A DNA stretch of 64,000 nt. Source: Eutypa lata (taxonomy: Eukaryota > Ascomycota > Sordariomycetes > Xylariales > Diatrypaceae). Shown here piece by piece: positions 63,639-64,000 of the stretch. The position numbers were made by a program, and so were the translations under genes. The DNA lies in assembly GCA_022661535.1 (NCBI GenBank), contig JAKULF010000004.1, positions 1,116,001 to 1,180,000 of the forward strand. The letters run 5' to 3'. The notes below the pieces were generated by a model that saw only the letters and a program-made list of their open reading frames with translations, did not search any database and was not told the DNA's origin. How positions within the stretch are numbered: the first letter of the stretch is position 1; each line of letters begins with the position of its first letter.

Positions 63639-64000
63639 TCATTCCTTCTTACCATTCGACCTCATCGGCGTCGCGATGTCTCTCTGGACATATATCTGTC
63701 CATACAAATCCGTTACATCAATGAACAGCTTCACCGCATTGATGAATTTGCCGCTGCCCACCGTGTTCTCTAACTCTTGGAATGCCTGATTCAGCGCTCG
63801 CCGCTCGTATTCTGCCACCTCCATCAGCTTGGACTTGACCCTTTGTGTTATATCTTCGGCTGGTAGGTGACCATCATCTGCGCTAATGTGGAACTCAGGA
63901 AAGTCGACCGAATTGAGGTTACACTCATCACGATCCCGTGACATTGACCCATAGTCATTATACATACGGCACAGATTCGCTAGGTGGCGGGTCATATCTT
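63639..64000 (-). CDS. Fungal-type diterpene cyclase, C-terminal end (continues past the window)
   Basis: The frame runs off the right edge; 120 residues are visible. The text DMTRHLANLCRMYNDYGS followed by RDRDECNLNSVDFPEF matches the class I metal-binding NSE/DTE region (ND..S...D..E) near the C-terminus of fungal bifunctional copalyl diphosphate/kaurene-type synthases. The next part (ERRALNQAFQELE, FINAVKLFIDVTDLYGQIYV) is the usual final helical region. Such enzymes cyclise geranylgeranyl diphosphate to tricyclic or tetracyclic diterpenes, as in gibberellin or aphidicolin pathways. The visible end has no stop or frameshift. The ATG at 63993-63995 is internal. Which diterpene is made cannot be told from this piece. 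Confidence 0.75.
   Translation of the reverse strand, partial: DMTRHLANLCRMYNDYGSMSRDRDECNLNSVDFPEFHISADDGHLPAEDITQRVKSKLMEVAEYERRALNQAFQELENTVGSGKFINAVKLFIDVTDLYGQIYVQRDIATPMRSNGKKE

Overview
The window looks like nuclear DNA of a filamentous ascomycete (Pezizomycotina, probably a Sordariomycete). Genes carry many short introns of about 50-70 nt with GT..AG ends and CTAAC-like branch sites, and are separated by 0.5-4.5 kb of non-coding DNA. The families also fit: Sho1, DASH/Spc19, HET-domain proteins, a fungal ATP sulfurylase with an APS-kinase-like tail, BTB and F-box proteins, and a fungal-type terpene cyclase. The phylum-level call is inference from family content; no rRNA or marker tree is possible here.

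Layout. 0-8.4 kb: 3' end of the osmosensor SHO1, DASH subunit SPC19 (convergent with it), an unknown 228-aa protein and an F-box protein. 8.4-12.8 kb: gene-free stretch with a near-perfect hairpin and a tRNA-like Pol III signal. 12.8-24 kb: accessory genes, namely an MFS transporter, a small secreted protein, a secreted NucA/NucB-type nuclease, an orphan protein and a GMC oxidoreductase. 24.4-30 kb: decay zone with a broken HET-domain gene, a 251-bp inverted-repeat element and a GMC-like remnant. 33.3-38.3 kb: ATP sulfurylase and a single-pass membrane protein. 38.6-40.6 kb: a second HET gene, interrupted by one stop codon. 42.1-47.1 kb: a 1601-aa Ser/Thr-rich cell-surface protein. 49.9-57.2 kb: an eight-exon RRT8/EI24-like membrane protein, a Gly/Gln-rich protein with a lysine tail and a BTB-type protein. 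60.0-62.5 kb: a heavily broken copy of a large fungal family of unknown function. 63.6 kb to the right edge: the C-terminal end of a fungal-type diterpene cyclase that continues outside the window.

Housekeeping and signalling genes (SHO1, SPC19, MET3, RRT8-like, BTB) sit in islands separated by accessory stretches. Three or four genes in the accessory stretches are inactivated. Several of their stop codons are of the CAG-to-TAG or CAA-to-TAA type, as expected from C-to-T change at CpA, which would fit repeat-induced point mutation on multicopy families. No operons, CRISPR arrays, complete tRNA genes or rRNA genes were seen. Exon coordinates were deduced by hand from frame, splice consensus and family continuity; summed exon lengths are multiples of three for every multi-exon model given.
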